Assembly: GCF_003386195.1 (NCBI RefSeq)
Contig: NZ_QRDX01000005.1
Coordinates: forward strand, 1-36,817
DNA length: 36,817 nucleotides
Origin: Seonamhaeicola aphaedonensis
GTDB taxonomy: Bacteria; Bacteroidota; Bacteroidia; Flavobacteriales; Flavobacteriaceae
Direction: 5' to 3'
Shown: in pieces, positions 1 through 9,987 of the stretch
Layout of the letters: every line of letters starts with the position of its first letter
Position numbering within the stretch: the first letter of the stretch is position 1
The notes under the pieces: generated by a model
The model's database searches: none
What the model saw: the letters and a program-made list of their open reading frames with translations, nothing else
What the model was told of the DNA's origin: nothing
Made by a program: the position numbers and the translations under genes

Positions 1-147
1 GGGTTATATTTTGATAAAGATTGGACCTTCTTTGAAGAGTTCCTTATTGTAGAGCGCATTTGTGAGTATCCTAAACACTATTGGTTGCCTTTTGAAGCAA
101 ACCAAACACAGTTCTATGAAGGATTCCCACAAAACCCAGGGTGGTAA
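1..147 (+). CDS. SusD/RagB-like lipoprotein, C-terminal fragment
   Basis: An open frame runs from the first base to a TAA at 145-147 and encodes 48 residues. The peptide ends in NPGW, preceded by a YWLPF segment, which is the usual ending of SusD/RagB glycan-binding lipoproteins; the complete SusD downstream ends similarly in NAGW. The start, signal peptide and TPR core lie outside the window. A new SusC begins about 50 bases later with no terminator between, so this is probably the SusD of a preceding SusCD pair in the same operon. The family assignment rests only on the C-terminus and context. Confidence 0.7.
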   Translation, partial: GLYFDKDWTFFEEFLIVERICEYPKHYWLPFEANQTQFYEGFPQNPGW

Positions 148-196
148 AACTTGATTAAATTTGTTTTAACTAATGCAAAATACTAAAGAAATAAAA

Positions 197-3100
197 ATGA
201 AGATAAATAAATTATATAGGTTGTACACCCTTGTATGTTTCGCCATGTTGTGCTTTTCTAGCATGGTGACTGCACAATCTGCAGGTACAGAGTTGTCGGC
301 AACCGTGGTTGATGAACAAGGAAACCCTTTAACCGGAGTTAATATTTACGGTCCTGGAGGTTCTCGAGCATCTACTAACGACAATGGACTTTTCAATATA
401 ACATTACCTAACGATGAAATCGTAGTTGTTGAGAAAAAAGGTTACGAATCGCAATTTGTTAGTTTGTCTACAATTGCAGGTAATATTACGCTAGTAAAGT
501 CAGACTTTCTGGCTTCAGAAGATGACGAAATAAACATGGGTGTTGCCACTAGAAATAGACGTGATATGGTTGGTTCTGTGTCATCGGTAAACACTAAAGA
601 TCGTTTAACGTATGATAATACCCAGTTTGTTAGAGATTATATTGCAGGTTTAACGGTAGGGGTAAGAGGAACTGCTAATGTTAGAGGTATAGGCAATGCA
701 CTTTTTGTAATTGACGGTGTTTTTGGTCGTGACCCTAATGTGTTGAACATGGAAGAAGTGGAGCAAATAACCGTACTGAAAGATGCCAATGCTGTGGCCC
801 TATATGGTAGCCAAGGACAAAATGGTGTTATTGTTATTAATACAAAGCGAGGTAAGATAAACAAGAAAGAGGTTAATGTGAATGTGCGTTCTGGTATTAG
901 AACACCTTTAGCGTTACCTAATTACTTAGATGCTGCTACGTTTATGGAATTGCGTAATGAAGCTTTTCTTAATGATGGGTTAGACCTAGATGTGGTTGGG
1001 TTTCCTCAAGAACAAATCCAAAATACAAGAAGTGGTTTAAATCCTATAGAATACCCAGATGCTGATTTGTATGATTTTATTCAACCATTTATAACTACCC
1101 ATAATGTTATTTCTGAATTTTCAGGTGGTAATGACAAATCACAATATTATGTGAATGTTGGGTGGCTTTATAATGAAGACTGGATTAATATAAACGAAGA
1201 TATCAATGCAGGAACCAATCGTTTTAACGTGAGAGGTAATATAGATTTTAAGGTTAATGATTGGATTACCAGTAGTATTGATGGTGTAGCTATTTTAAGT
1301 TCTGATAAAAGTTCTAGATCAAACTTATTAAATGCTAACACAACATTTTTACCGTTTGATTATGCGCCTTTAATTCCTGTAAGTCTTCTCGATACAGAAA
1401 ATAATCCAGACCTTGCAACGTTATTAGCTGGTGCAAACGTTTTTGATGGTAATTTATTGGGTACAGCTCAACAAATTCAAGAAAATGCTCCTGTTGCACG
1501 AGCTATAGCTGGTGGTTATCAAAACAGAGTATTTCGTGTAACACAATTCAATAATGCTATCAATTTTGATCTTTCCAGAATTACGGAAGGACTGTCTGCA
1601 AAAACCTATATAAGTTTTGATTTCTTCGATACTTATACCACATCTATAGCAAATCAATACCGTGCCTATGCAATTACGGGTTGGGAAGATGGTAAAATAA
1701 CAGGGTTACAAGATTTTGGTCAAGATAGAAGAGACCTTTCTGAAAATGTAGCCTCTAATGGATTTGTAACCAGAATTGGTATGTATGCATTGGTAAATTA
1801 TGACAAAACCTTTGCTAAAAATCACTCTATAAATACAACGTTTTTAGGGTATTATAATTCTGAAAAAAGAGACGGCACTGTTCAAACAGATAGAGATTCT
1901 CATTTAGGGTTTCAATTGACCTATGACTTCAAGAAAAAATTATTTGTTGATTTTTCTGGAGCTTATGCACACTCGCTTAAATTACCTGAAGGCAACAGAG
2001 GCGGTTTTTCACCAACAGTTGGATTAGGTTATATTTTAAGTGAGGAATCATTTTTAAAAGATAGTAATTTTGTAAACTACCTAAAGTTAAAGGCTTCTGG
2101 AGGAATTATTAGTTCTGATAGAGGAATTGGAGGTTATTATCTTTACGAAGAAAATTATAGAGACGGTGCTTCTTTTGGTTGGGCAGATGGTTTATACTCT
2201 AACAGAAGACAAGATATAACCCAAGGAGGTAATCCTAATTTGGGATTTGAAGAGCGTATAGACCTAAATGTAGGTTTTGAAAGTTATTTAATGAACTCAC
2301 TTTGGTTAGAAGCTAATTATTTTAGAACAGAATTGGATAAACAATTAGTGTTTTTAGCCGATCAATATCCGTCTTACTACAATACATTTAGACCAAGAGA
2401 TAATTTTAATGCCGATTTGTATACTGGTTTTGAATTAGGGTTGAATTTTAATAAAACATTTAATGACTTTTCAATTGGTCTGGGAGCAAACGTTTTGTAT
2501 AGTCAAACGGAAGCTACAAAAAGATCAGAAACCAATGAGTTTGCTTATCAAAATAGACAAGGACTTGAATTATCTTCAATATTTGGATATGAAGATCTAG
2601 GGTTCTACACACCGTCTGATTTTACAACGGATACAGAAGGAAATCTTGTTTTAAATAGTGGATTACCTGTACCAAACTTTGCAACGGTTCAACCTGGAGA
2701 CATTAGGTATGCCGATCAAAATGGTGATGACATTATAGACCAAGATGATCAAATTGCTATAGGTCAGTCAGCTAGTCCATGGACCTATGGTGTTAATCTT
2801 AATTTAAAATATAAAAGATTTAATTTGTTTGTCTTAGGGACTGGGCAAACTGGAGGAGATGCTAACAAGTTAACTGGTTTTAGCAATTACTTTAGCCCAA
2901 ATGGAACCGATAAATACTCTGAAGAGGTATTAGGACGTTGGACTCCACAAACAGCTAATACAGCAACATTCCCAAGATTATCATCTGGAGATAATCAAAA
3001 TAACTTTAGAACATCAACGTTCTGGTTATACGATAACAGTTTTTTCAGAATTAATCGTGCACAGTTAACGTATGAGTTTACCGATGCGCTATGTGATAAA

Positions 3101-3241
3101 ATTGGTGTTCAAGATTTTAGTTTGAATTTACAAGGAACTAACTTAATTGAAGTAGCTGAAAACAGAAGAATCCGTCAGTTAAACGTTGGTAGTGGGCCTC
3201 AGGCTAGATCATATACGCTTGGTATAAGAATGTCATTTTAA
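197..3241 (+). CDS. SusC/RagA-like TonB-dependent outer-membrane transporter
   Basis: SusC-type importer that moves oligosaccharides across the outer membrane using TonB energy, with SusD acting as a lid. From the N-terminus there is a signal peptide ending near VTAQ, a carboxypeptidase-regulatory-like beta domain (about residues 30-100, with VVDEQGNPLTGVNIY), a plug domain (about 120-235, containing FVIDGVFGRDP, ITVLKDANAVALYGSQG and GVIVINTKRG) and a long beta-barrel. The barrel ends in a terminal phenylalanine, the usual outer-membrane assembly signal. The length of about 1014 residues is normal. An in-frame ATG exists at 173, but the ATG at 197 gives a cleaner signal peptide (MKINKLYRLYTL...) and is preferred. 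The SusD follows 25 bases downstream. Substrate specificity is not readable; ulvan oligosaccharides are inferred from the neighbours. Confidence 0.95.
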   Translation: MKINKLYRLYTLVCFAMLCFSSMVTAQSAGTELSATVVDEQGNPLTGVNIYGPGGSRASTNDNGLFNITLPNDEIVVVEKKGYESQFVSLSTIAGNITLVKSDFLASEDDEINMGVATRNRRDMVGSVSSVNTKDRLTYDNTQFVRDYIAGLTVGVRGTANVRGIGNALFVIDGVFGRDPNVLNMEEVEQITVLKDANAVALYGSQGQNGVIVINTKRGKINKKEVNVNVRSGIRTPLALPNYLDAATFMELRNEAFLNDGLDLDVVGFPQEQIQNTRSGLNPIEYPDADLYDFIQPFITTHNVISEFSGGNDKSQYYVNVGWLYNEDWININEDINAGTNRFNVRGNIDFKVNDWITSSIDGVAILSSDKSSRSNLLNANTTFLPFDYAPLIPVSLLDTENNPDLATLLAGANVFDGNLLGTAQQIQENAPVARAIAGGYQNRVFRVTQFNNAINFDLSRITEGLSAKTYISFDFFDTYTTSIANQYRAYAITGWEDGKITGLQDFGQDRRDLSENVASNGFVTRIGMYALVNYDKTFAKNHSINTTFLGYYNSEKRDGTVQTDRDSHLGFQLTYDFKKKLFVDFSGAYAHSLKLPEGNRGGFSPTVGLGYILSEESFLKDSNFVNYLKLKASGGIISSDRGIGGYYLYEENYRDGASFGWADGLYSNRRQDITQGGNPNLGFEERIDLNVGFESYLMNSLWLEANYFRTELDKQLVFLADQYPSYYNTFRPRDNFNADLYTGFELGLNFNKTFNDFSIGLGANVLYSQTEATKRSETNEFAYQNRQGLELSSIFGYEDLGFYTPSDFTTDTEGNLVLNSGLPVPNFATVQPGDIRYADQNGDDIIDQDDQIAIGQSASPWTYGVNLNLKYKRFNLFVLGTGQTGGDANKLTGFSNYFSPNGTDKYSEEVLGRWTPQTANTATFPRLSSGDNQNNFRTSTFWLYDNSFFRINRAQLTYEFTDALCDKIGVQDFSLNLQGTNLIEVAENRRIRQLNVGSGPQARSYTLGIRMSF

Positions 3242-3266
3242 TAAAATAAAAAATTAGATATATAAA

Positions 3267-4982
3267 ATGAAAAATTTAATAAAATATATAGTAATTATAT
3301 CGGTCTTTGCGGGCATAGTTAGCTGTGATACCATCTTAGAGCCTATTGATGAAAACAGATTGGACTATGACTTTGTGAGTTCTGATCCGGCATCTGCTGA
3401 AGGTATACTATTGAATGGCTATTCTCGTTTGGTAGATCAGTTTACATTTATTGAAGCTGCAACAGATGATGCTGTAAGTAACCAAAATTCTGATAATTTT
3501 AAGCGTATGGCGACAGAGCTAAATGCTCAGTTTAACCCTGCTTCACGTTGGAATAATTTTGAAAGTGTATTATGGGTAAACAAATTTTTGGAAATTATCA
3601 ATGCTGGTGAGATTGTATGGTCTCCAAACGAAGAGATAAATGAAATGTTTTATATGCGTATGGAAGGTGAGGCACTTGCTTTGAGAGGGTTACATCATTT
3701 TTACGCTTTACAGGCACATGCAGGTTTTGGTACTTCTGGGCAATTGTTAGGAGTCCCTTATTTTACTGAGTTTATAGAGTCTGATGGTAATTTTAACACA
3801 CCGCGTTTGTCTTTTGAGGCAACGGTTCAAGCTATCATGGCCGATTTTGATGCGGCGCTTGCCTTATTGCCTACAGATTATTCAGATGATCCAGGGGCTG
3901 TAGATCCAATATATCAACAATATGATTTTAATAATTACCAAGTTGTTAATGGTTCTTTCTACAACTTGAGAATTTCCGGTAGAATTGTGAAAGCACTAAA
4001 AGCACGCTTAGCTCTTTTTGCAGCAAGTCCATCATTCTTGAATGATCAGTCATATTACTCTATGGCGGCCTCATTCGCAAGTGAATTGTTAAATACAATT
4101 GGAGGTGTTTCTGGTTTAGCGGCAAATGGTCTTGATTATTACAAGGCCTATGATGAAGATAATGATGCCGAAATGATTTGGAGAGGTAATATACAAGGTA
4201 GTCCAAGTGCAGGCATAGAGAGACGTATGTTTCCACCTTCTGTAAATGGTAGTGGAGAAATCAATCCTACGCAAAATTTTGTAGATGCGTTCCCTATGCA
4301 AAGCGGATTCCCAGCAACAGCAGCTAATGGTTATGACCCACAAGATCCTTATGCTGATAGAGATCCAAGATTAGCTGAGTTTGTGGTGCTTAATGGAAGC
4401 TCTTTTGGAGGAGGTAATATTAATACTGGTGTTGGAGGAGGCATTGATAGATTAGATTCTATTCCTGAGTTCTCAACTAAAACAGGTTATTATCTTAAAA
4501 AAACATTACATCCTGGAGTAAGATTGAATGATGATGGTACAGCTGTTGGTCAAAGACACTATGATGTTTATTTCAGATATACAGAATTATTCCTAATATT
4601 TGCTGAAGCGGCTAACGAAGTTGGTGGACCAGACCAGCAAATAAATGGTATGTCTGCTCGAGATGTTATTGCAGCTATAAGAGAAAGAGCTGGACTTGAC
4701 CAGCCAGATAATTACCTAGCCTCTATTACATCAAAAGAAGCTATGCGTAATCTTATTAGAAATGAGCGTCGTATAGAGCTTAGTTTTGAGGGACATAGAT
4801 TTTGGGATTTAAGACGATGGGGCTTATCTTTAAATGAACCAGCTGCTGGTTATTTCTTTAATGGAAGTGATTATATTAGCATTCCCTCTGTAGAGGATAG
4901 AGATTATCCTTCATTATACATGCCAATCCCTAATGATGAAGTTTTGAAGTTTCCAGAAATAGAGCAAAATGCTGGATGGTAA
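3267..4982 (+). CDS. SusD/RagB-like glycan-binding lipoprotein
   Basis: Surface lipoprotein that captures glycan and closes over the SusC barrel. The N-terminus is a lipoprotein signal with a lipobox ending at Cys20 (FAGIVSC). The 571-residue length, the central alpha-helical region containing ALRGLHHFYALQAH and the C-terminal RNERRIELSFEGHRFWDLRRWG block are classic for the SusD family. The protein ends in NAGW. It sits 25 bases after SusC and 34 bases before the next lipoprotein, in the usual susC-susD-accessory order. The family is certain; the bound glycan is inferred. Confidence 0.95.
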   Translation: MKNLIKYIVIISVFAGIVSCDTILEPIDENRLDYDFVSSDPASAEGILLNGYSRLVDQFTFIEAATDDAVSNQNSDNFKRMATELNAQFNPASRWNNFESVLWVNKFLEIINAGEIVWSPNEEINEMFYMRMEGEALALRGLHHFYALQAHAGFGTSGQLLGVPYFTEFIESDGNFNTPRLSFEATVQAIMADFDAALALLPTDYSDDPGAVDPIYQQYDFNNYQVVNGSFYNLRISGRIVKALKARLALFAASPSFLNDQSYYSMAASFASELLNTIGGVSGLAANGLDYYKAYDEDNDAEMIWRGNIQGSPSAGIERRMFPPSVNGSGEINPTQNFVDAFPMQSGFPATAANGYDPQDPYADRDPRLAEFVVLNGSSFGGGNINTGVGGGIDRLDSIPEFSTKTGYYLKKTLHPGVRLNDDGTAVGQRHYDVYFRYTELFLIFAEAANEVGGPDQQINGMSARDVIAAIRERAGLDQPDNYLASITSKEAMRNLIRNERRIELSFEGHRFWDLRRWGLSLNEPAAGYFFNGSDYISIPSVEDRDYPSLYMPIPNDEVLKFPEIEQNAGW

Positions 4983-5016
4983 AAGCATAATTTAAAAGAA
5001 TTAAAACATATTTAAC

Positions 5017-6066
5017 ATGAAAATAAAATTAGTTATAGTTTTCGCAATGCTTTTAAGTATTCTGGCTTGTGAAAATCAAGAATTTGCAGTTAGAGATTTT
5101 GACTCTACCTCAGTCTATTTTCCATATCAAAGACCTGCTAGAACATTAGTTCAGGGTAACTACGACTTGGGATTTAACGATAACGACAACAATGGTAGAT
5201 TTGAAATTGGTGTTGTGATGTCTGGAGTTTTTGAGAATAAGAGAGATAGAAGGGTGTTTTTTGAATTAGCACCAGAATTGATAGATGCCAATTTGTTAGG
5301 TGTCGATTCTGTAAATGTTCAAGCTTTACCGTCTTCTTATTATACTATAGAACAAACAAGTCCTGTGACCATTCCTGCAGGTTCTGTAAACGGACGCATT
5401 CCTATTCAGTTAGAAGATGCCTTTTTTGATGATCCTTTAGCTTTTGCTGAAGAAGGTGAAACACATTACGTGATTCCTTTAAGAATAACAGATTATGAAG
5501 AATTAGATTCTCTATTAACAGGTGTGCCTATTGTAAGTAATCCTATTAAAATATTAGATGATAATTGGAATCCACCTCCTAAGGATTACACACTTTTTGG
5601 TATAAAATTTATGAATAAATATCAAGGAATATATTTACGCCGAGGAGCAGATGTTATGACAAATGGTTCTGGTGAGGTGACTACTTCAGAGTATAGAGCA
5701 GAATTTGTGGTAGACGATGAGTTGACTGAGTTAATGACAACTGGGAGATCTAATGTAAGCTACTCAAATCGTGTACGTAGAGGAGAACTTAATAGCCCAG
5801 GAGATGTTAATATAGAATTACAATTTAATGGTGATGATACATGTATAGTAACTAGCGCTGATGGCGACTTATATAATGTTTCTGGATCAGGTCAATTTGT
5901 TGAAGATGGTGATGCTTTTGGCGGTGAGCCACGTGATGTAATCTATTTAGATTATTCTTATACTGATGCGGCAAATAATGAAACACATGCAGTTAAAGAT
6001 ACGTTAGTAATTAGAAATAGAAATGTGAAGTTTGAGCAGTTTGTCATAGAACTTACTACGAATTAA
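5017..6066 (+). CDS. DUF1735-type surface lipoprotein (SusE-position glycan-binding protein)
   Basis: A 349-residue lipoprotein with a lipobox ending at Cys18 (LSILAC). The N-terminal half has the beta-sandwich features of the DUF1735/DUF4973 family found after susD genes, including a stretch around SSYYTIEQTSPVTIPAG followed by a PIQLED segment. The C-terminal half is beta-rich and resembles the domains that pair with DUF1735. No catalytic signature is visible. Its position as third gene of the SusCD operon, directly before a strong terminator, suggests an extracellular auxiliary glycan-binding protein. The exact Pfam name was assigned from memory of the family pattern and is less certain than the general role. 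Confidence 0.75.
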   Translation: MKIKLVIVFAMLLSILACENQEFAVRDFDSTSVYFPYQRPARTLVQGNYDLGFNDNDNNGRFEIGVVMSGVFENKRDRRVFFELAPELIDANLLGVDSVNVQALPSSYYTIEQTSPVTIPAGSVNGRIPIQLEDAFFDDPLAFAEEGETHYVIPLRITDYEELDSLLTGVPIVSNPIKILDDNWNPPPKDYTLFGIKFMNKYQGIYLRRGADVMTNGSGEVTTSEYRAEFVVDDELTELMTTGRSNVSYSNRVRRGELNSPGDVNIELQFNGDDTCIVTSADGDLYNVSGSGQFVEDGDAFGGEPRDVIYLDYSYTDAANNETHAVKDTLVIRNRNVKFEQFVIELTTN

Positions 6067-6098
6067 TGATTTATCATCAAATTATACTTAGTTTATAA

Positions 6099-6140
6099 CT
6101 AAACCAAAAAGCGAGGCATTAGCCTCGCTTTTTGGTTTAG
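6099..6140. terminator. Intrinsic terminator of the SusCD operon
   Basis: A perfect 19-bp inverted repeat (6099-6117 against 6122-6140) with a 4-base loop. Its GCGAGGC core is flanked by an A-tract on the left and a T-tract on the right, so it could act in both directions. It lies 32 bases after the stop of the DUF1735-type lipoprotein. Confidence 0.9.
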
Positions 6141-6220
6141 TAGAATTTGAATAAAGTTAACTAAAAGTAGTGTGTCAAATTCTTGAATATATTAAGATTT
6201 TTTGCTATTTTTTTCATATT

Positions 6221-6265
6221 CAGGATACTACAGGATAGATTAAACTCTATAGTGCTTTATTTTTG
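6221..6265 (+). promoter_or_regulatory. PUL promoter element, copy 1 (no ORF downstream)
   Basis: Two identical CAGGATA 7-mers start at 6221 and 6231, exactly 10 bp apart. The octamer TATTTTTG, a perfect match to the Bacteroidota -7 consensus TAnnTTTG, starts at 6258, 27 bp after the start of the second 7-mer. The second repeat therefore sits where the -33 element would be. The predicted start of transcription is near 6272. No coding sequence follows before the terminator at 6322-6363. Confidence 0.7.
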
Positions 6266-6271
6266 TATTGT

Positions 6272-6363
6272 ATTCGAGTTTAAATTTTTAGAGTAAGTAA
6301 TATTATTTGAGTTAGTCACTGCTCTCCATGATAGGAATATTTCATCATGGAGAGTTTTTTTTG
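6272..6363 (+). ncRNA. Candidate PUL-encoded small RNA (or prematurely terminated leader)
   Basis: This is an inference from flanking signals. A promoter element identical in design to those driving the PUL operons ends at 6265, and a hairpin followed by a run of eight Ts ends near 6362. A transcript of about 90 nt with a 3' terminator stem is therefore expected. No open frame of useful size is present. It could instead be an attenuated leader of the sulfatase-GH78 operon, but that operon has its own copy of the element further down. Confidence 0.4.
6322..6363 (+). terminator. Intrinsic terminator upstream of the sulfatase-GH78 operon
   Basis: An 11-bp perfect stem (CTCTCCATGAT at 6322-6332 against ATCATGGAGAG at 6344-6354) with an 11-base loop is followed by a run of eight Ts. 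It lies between the two promoter copies, so it would end any transcript started at the first and insulate the second. Confidence 0.8.
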
Positions 6364-6382
6364 TTTAAATACCTATCTTATT

Positions 6383-6427
6383 CAGGATAGTGCAGGATAA
6401 AGCAAGCTTAGAAATAAATTAGTTTTA
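6383..6427 (+). promoter_or_regulatory. PUL promoter element, copy 2 (sulfatase-GH78 operon)
   Basis: Identical CAGGATA 7-mers start at 6383 and 6393. TAGTTTTA (7 of 8 to TAnnTTTG) starts at 6420, again 27 bp after the start of the second 7-mer. The predicted transcription start near 6434 gives a leader of about 30 bases to the ATG at 6465. Confidence 0.75.
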
Positions 6428-6464
6428 TACACTATTAAAATTTTTAACCGTTAATAATAATTTA

Positions 6465-9400
6465 ATGTCTAAAACCAATTTATTCTTCGGACTAATATTA
6501 GCAATTGTTAGCTTAAATGTTGGAATTGCTCAAGAAAAACCAAATATTATTTTTATTCTTACAGACGATCAGCGTTTTGATGCCATTGGCTATGCAGGTA
6601 ACCAATTTGTTGAGACTCCTGAAATGGATAATTTAGCAAAATCAGGAACCTATTTTCATACGGCCATTGTTACTACACCAATTTGTGCAGCTAGTAGAGC
6701 GAGTATTTTTACGGGATTACATGAACGTACACATAACTACAATTTCCAAACGGGTAACATTAGGGAGGAATATATGGCAAATTCATATCCAACCTTGCTA
6801 AAGAATAATGGCTATTACACAGGTTTTTTTGGTAAGTATGGTGTGCGCTATAACGGTTTAGAGAAACAATTTGATGAATATGATGAGTATGATAGAAACA
6901 ATCGTTTTAAAGACCGAAGAGGGTATTATTACAAAACTATAGACAATGACACGGTACATTTAACAAGATATACAGGGCAACAAGCATTAGATTTTATAGA
7001 TAAAAATGCTACCAATGAAAAACCGTTTTGTTTATCCCTAAGTTTTAGTGCTCCACATGCCCATGATGGTGCCCCAGAGCAGTACTTTTGGCAAAATACC
7101 ACTAATGGGCTTCTTCAAGATACTACCATTCCAGAACCAGCACTAGGCGATGATAAATATTTCCTAGCGCAACCTAAAATGGTAAGAGATGGTTTTAATA
7201 GATTACGTTGGACTTGGCGGTATGACACTCCAGAAAAATATCAGCATAGTTTAAAAGGGTATTATAGAATGATTTCTGGAATTGATTTAGAAATCAAAAA
7301 AATTCGAGAAAAACTTAAATCAAAGGGTATAGATAAAAATACGGTGATTATCTTAATGGGAGATAATGGTTATTTCTTGGGAGAGCGCCAATTTGCTGGG
7401 AAATGGTTAATGTACGATAATTCCGTTCGTGTACCATTAATTGTTTTTGATCCTAGAGTAGATAAACATCAAGATATTAAAGACATGGTACTCAACATTG
7501 ATGTGCCACAAACCATTGCTGATATAGCTGGAGTAAAAGCGCCTGATACTTGGCAAGGAAAAAGTTTAATGCCTATAGTTAAACAAGAAACTAATAGTAT
7601 TGATAGAGATACTATACTCATTGAGCATCTTTGGGATTTTGAACCTATTCCACCAAGTGAAGGGGTGCGTACAAAAAAATGGAAGTATTTCAGATATGTA
7701 AACGATAAATCTTTAGAAGAGTTATACGATTTAGAGAAAGACCCACAAGAGGTTAAAAATTTAATAGGTAAGAAAAAATACAAAGCTGTAGCCGATAAGT
7801 TAAGAGCTAAACTTGATAAACTTATTAAGAAAAACAGTGATGAATACCGTGCTGCACCAACAGATTTAACAGTTGAATTAATTAGAGAACCACAGTCTGA
7901 TGTAGAAATTTTCGATTTAAAGCCTGAGTTTGGATGGACGGTACCTTTAGGTTCTAAATTCCAAGGGGCTTACCAAATATTGGTGGCATCAAGCCTAAAG
8001 AATATTAATAACAATAATGGCGATGTTTGGGATAGTGGAAGAGTAGCCTCCACAAAATCAACAGATGTTGAGTATGAAGGTAGTCCTCTAGAAATTGGTA
8101 AAAGCTACTATTGGAAAGTTAGAATTTGGGAGCAAGAAAACAGAGTAGTAGATTATTCTGAAGCTCAAAAATTCACCACAGGTAAAAGCGATAGTTATAT
8201 CATTTCAACAGAGAATAAATATAACATTGAAAAGATAAAACCAGCCAAGTTTGAGAAACGCGGTGATGTGTATTTTATGGATTTTGGAAAAGCAGCCTTT
8301 GCAACGATTAATTACACTTATAATGCCAAAACAGCACATACGCTTAAAATAAGAATTGGTGAAATGCTGGATAATAATGGTAATATAAACAGAACCCCAC
8401 CAGCCAAAAGCCATATTCGATATCAAGAAGTACTCGTTAACGTTGTGCCTGGTAAGACCGAATATCAAATTCAAATTTTGCCCGATACACGAAATACACT
8501 TCCTAATAAAGCTATTGCATTGCCTAAAGGTTTTCCTGTATTAATGCCGTTTAGATATGCTGAAGTAGAAGGGGCGCAAGAGCCTTTAAATTCAGATGAT
8601 TTTGAGCAACTAGCACATTTTAGCTATTGGAACGAAGATGCTAGTAGTTTTGAAAGTGATAACGATATTTTAAATCAGGTTTGGGATTTATGTAAATACT
8701 CGATTAAAGCTACAACTTTCAACGGTTTGTACGTTGATGGCGATAGAGAACGTATTCCTTATGAAGCAGATGCTTACTTAAACCAATTAAGTCATTATAC
8801 TACAGACAGAGAATACGCTATGGCAAGACGTACTATCGAGTATTTTATGGAGCATCCCACATGGCCAACAGAGTGGCAGCAACATGTAGCATTATTATTA
8901 TATGCAGACTATATGTATACTGGTAATACCGAGCTTATAGAGCGTTATTATGAGCCATTAAAGCATAAAACACTTTATGAGTTATCAAATGAAGATGGAT
9001 TGATTACCTCTACAAAAGTAGACGAGGCTTTTATGTATAAACTTGGTTTTAAACCTGGTTATCATAAACCTTTAACTGATATTGTAGATTGGCCATCCGC
9101 AGGTTGGGGAGGAGACCCAAATAACAAAGGTGAACGTGATGGATTTGTGTTTAAGCCATATAGCACGGTTATAAACGCATTTTTCTACGAAAACATGAAA
9201 ATTATGGCGGATTTTGCTAAAATTTTAGGTAAAACGCAAGAAGCTTTAGATTTTGAATATAGAGCCGCTAAAGCTAAAAAGGCGGTTAACGAACAAATGT
9301 TTGATAAAGAACGCGGTGTTTATGTAGATGGGATTGGTACCGACCATTCATCACTACACGCCAATATGATGCCTTTAGCATTTGGATTAGTTCCTGAAGA

Positions 9401-9980
9401 ATATTTTGATTCTGTAGTAGCGTTTGTGAAATCTAGAGGTATGGCTTGTAGTGTCTATGGCTCTCAATTCTTGATGGATGGCTTATATAATGCAGGTGAA
9501 GCAGATTATGCTTTAAAATTATTAGCAAGTACAGAAGAAAGAAGTTGGTACAACATGATTCGTGGAGGATCAACAATTACTTGGGAAGCATGGGCGTTAA
9601 GATTTAAAAATAATCAGGATTGGAATCACGCTTGGGGCGCAGTACCTGCAAACGCGATACCTAGAGGATTATGGGGTATAAAACCAAAAACAGCTGGTTT
9701 TGGTATAGCGACTATTAAACCACAAATGAGTAAATTGAAATCTAGTGAGATAACAGTCCCAACAGTTAGAGGACCCATAAAAGCGAGTTACAAGTACAAC
9801 GGTGCCAGATTACAAACTTATGAAATTGAAATTCCAGGTAATATGGTGGCTGAATTTACGTTGAATGATTTAAATGGAAAAGATTTAATTCACAATGGAG
9901 AGAAAGTGCCTTCTGCTTTTGAATATATTAGATTGTCACCAGGTAAACATACGATTCAGCTTAAAATCAATTCGTTTTAA
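6465..9980 (+). CDS. Bifunctional S1 sulfatase / GH78 alpha-L-rhamnosidase
   Basis: A 1171-residue secreted fusion with a signal peptide ending near GIAQ. Residues about 25-460 are a type I sulfatase. The metal ligands begin at TDD (Asp34-Asp35), the formylglycine-forming cysteine is Cys74 in CAASR (an allowed Ala variant of the usual CxPSR), and [13 protein letters not shown] supplies further ligands. Residues about 470-720 are beta-sandwich domains of GH78. Residues about 730-1100 are the (alpha/alpha)6 catalytic domain with [12 protein letters not shown] (Asp760 to Arg763, acid region around Glu762) and the [10 protein letters not shown] base motif (Glu1041). The two halves would remove a sulfate and then the freed rhamnose. 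A comparable sulfatase-GH78 fusion is known from the Formosa agariphila ulvan PUL. The gene heads an operon with the DUF5060 gene 7 bases downstream. Confidence 0.93.
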   Translation: MSKTNLFFGLILAIVSLNVGIAQEKPNIIFILTDDQRFDAIGYAGNQFVETPEMDNLAKSGTYFHTAIVTTPICAASRASIFTGLHERTHNYNFQTGNIREEYMANSYPTLLKNNGYYTGFFGKYGVRYNGLEKQFDEYDEYDRNNRFKDRRGYYYKTIDNDTVHLTRYTGQQALDFIDKNATNEKPFCLSLSFSAPHAHDGAPEQYFWQNTTNGLLQDTTIPEPALGDDKYFLAQPKMVRDGFNRLRWTWRYDTPEKYQHSLKGYYRMISGIDLEIKKIREKLKSKGIDKNTVIILMGDNGYFLGERQFAGKWLMYDNSVRVPLIVFDPRVDKHQDIKDMVLNIDVPQTIADIAGVKAPDTWQGKSLMPIVKQETNSIDRDTILIEHLWDFEPIPPSEGVRTKKWKYFRYVNDKSLEELYDLEKDPQEVKNLIGKKKYKAVADKLRAKLDKLIKKNSDEYRAAPTDLTVELIREPQSDVEIFDLKPEFGWTVPLGSKFQGAYQILVASSLKNINNNNGDVWDSGRVASTKSTDVEYEGSPLEIGKSYYWKVRIWEQENRVVDYSEAQKFTTGKSDSYIISTENKYNIEKIKPAKFEKRGDVYFMDFGKAAFATINYTYNAKTAHTLKIRIGEMLDNNGNINRTPPAKSHIRYQEVLVNVVPGKTEYQIQILPDTRNTLPNKAIALPKGFPVLMPFRYAEVEGAQEPLNSDDFEQLAHFSYWNEDASSFESDNDILNQVWDLCKYSIKATTFNGLYVDGDRERIPYEADAYLNQLSHYTTDREYAMARRTIEYFMEHPTWPTEWQQHVALLLYADYMYTGNTELIERYYEPLKHKTLYELSNEDGLITSTKVDEAFMYKLGFKPGYHKPLTDIVDWPSAGWGGDPNNKGERDGFVFKPYSTVINAFFYENMKIMADFAKILGKTQEALDFEYRAAKAKKAVNEQMFDKERGVYVDGIGTDHSSLHANMMPLAFGLVPEEYFDSVVAFVKSRGMACSVYGSQFLMDGLYNAGEADYALKLLASTEERSWYNMIRGGSTITWEAWALRFKNNQDWNHAWGAVPANAIPRGLWGIKPKTAGFGIATIKPQMSKLKSSEITVPTVRGPIKASYKYNGARLQTYEIEIPGNMVAEFTLNDLNGKDLIHNGEKVPSAFEYIRLSPGKHTIQLKINSF

Positions 9981-9987
9981 TTAAGTA

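Larger units (their letters stand above)
6067..6464 (+). other. 398-base non-coding region with two terminators and two promoter elements
   Basis: No credible coding sequence. In order it holds the perfect hairpin terminator of the SusCD operon (6099-6140), a first tandem CAGGATA promoter element with a -7 box (6221-6265), a second hairpin with a T-run (6322-6363), and a second tandem CAGGATA element (6383-6427) that reads into the sulfatase-GH78 gene. The only small frame inside, ATG at 6329 giving 20 codons, overlaps the hairpin and is not considered real. Confidence 0.75.

Noticed and set aside
637-864. Minus-strand open frames throughout the window (for example 637-864, 7469-7783, 25152-25592)
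   Set aside because: All lie opposite strongly supported plus-strand genes, show no domain pattern or signal, and are explained by the composition of the coding strand.
6329-6391. A 20-codon frame between the two promoter copies
   Set aside because: It starts inside the terminator hairpin and runs across the second promoter element; its peptide has no recognisable property.
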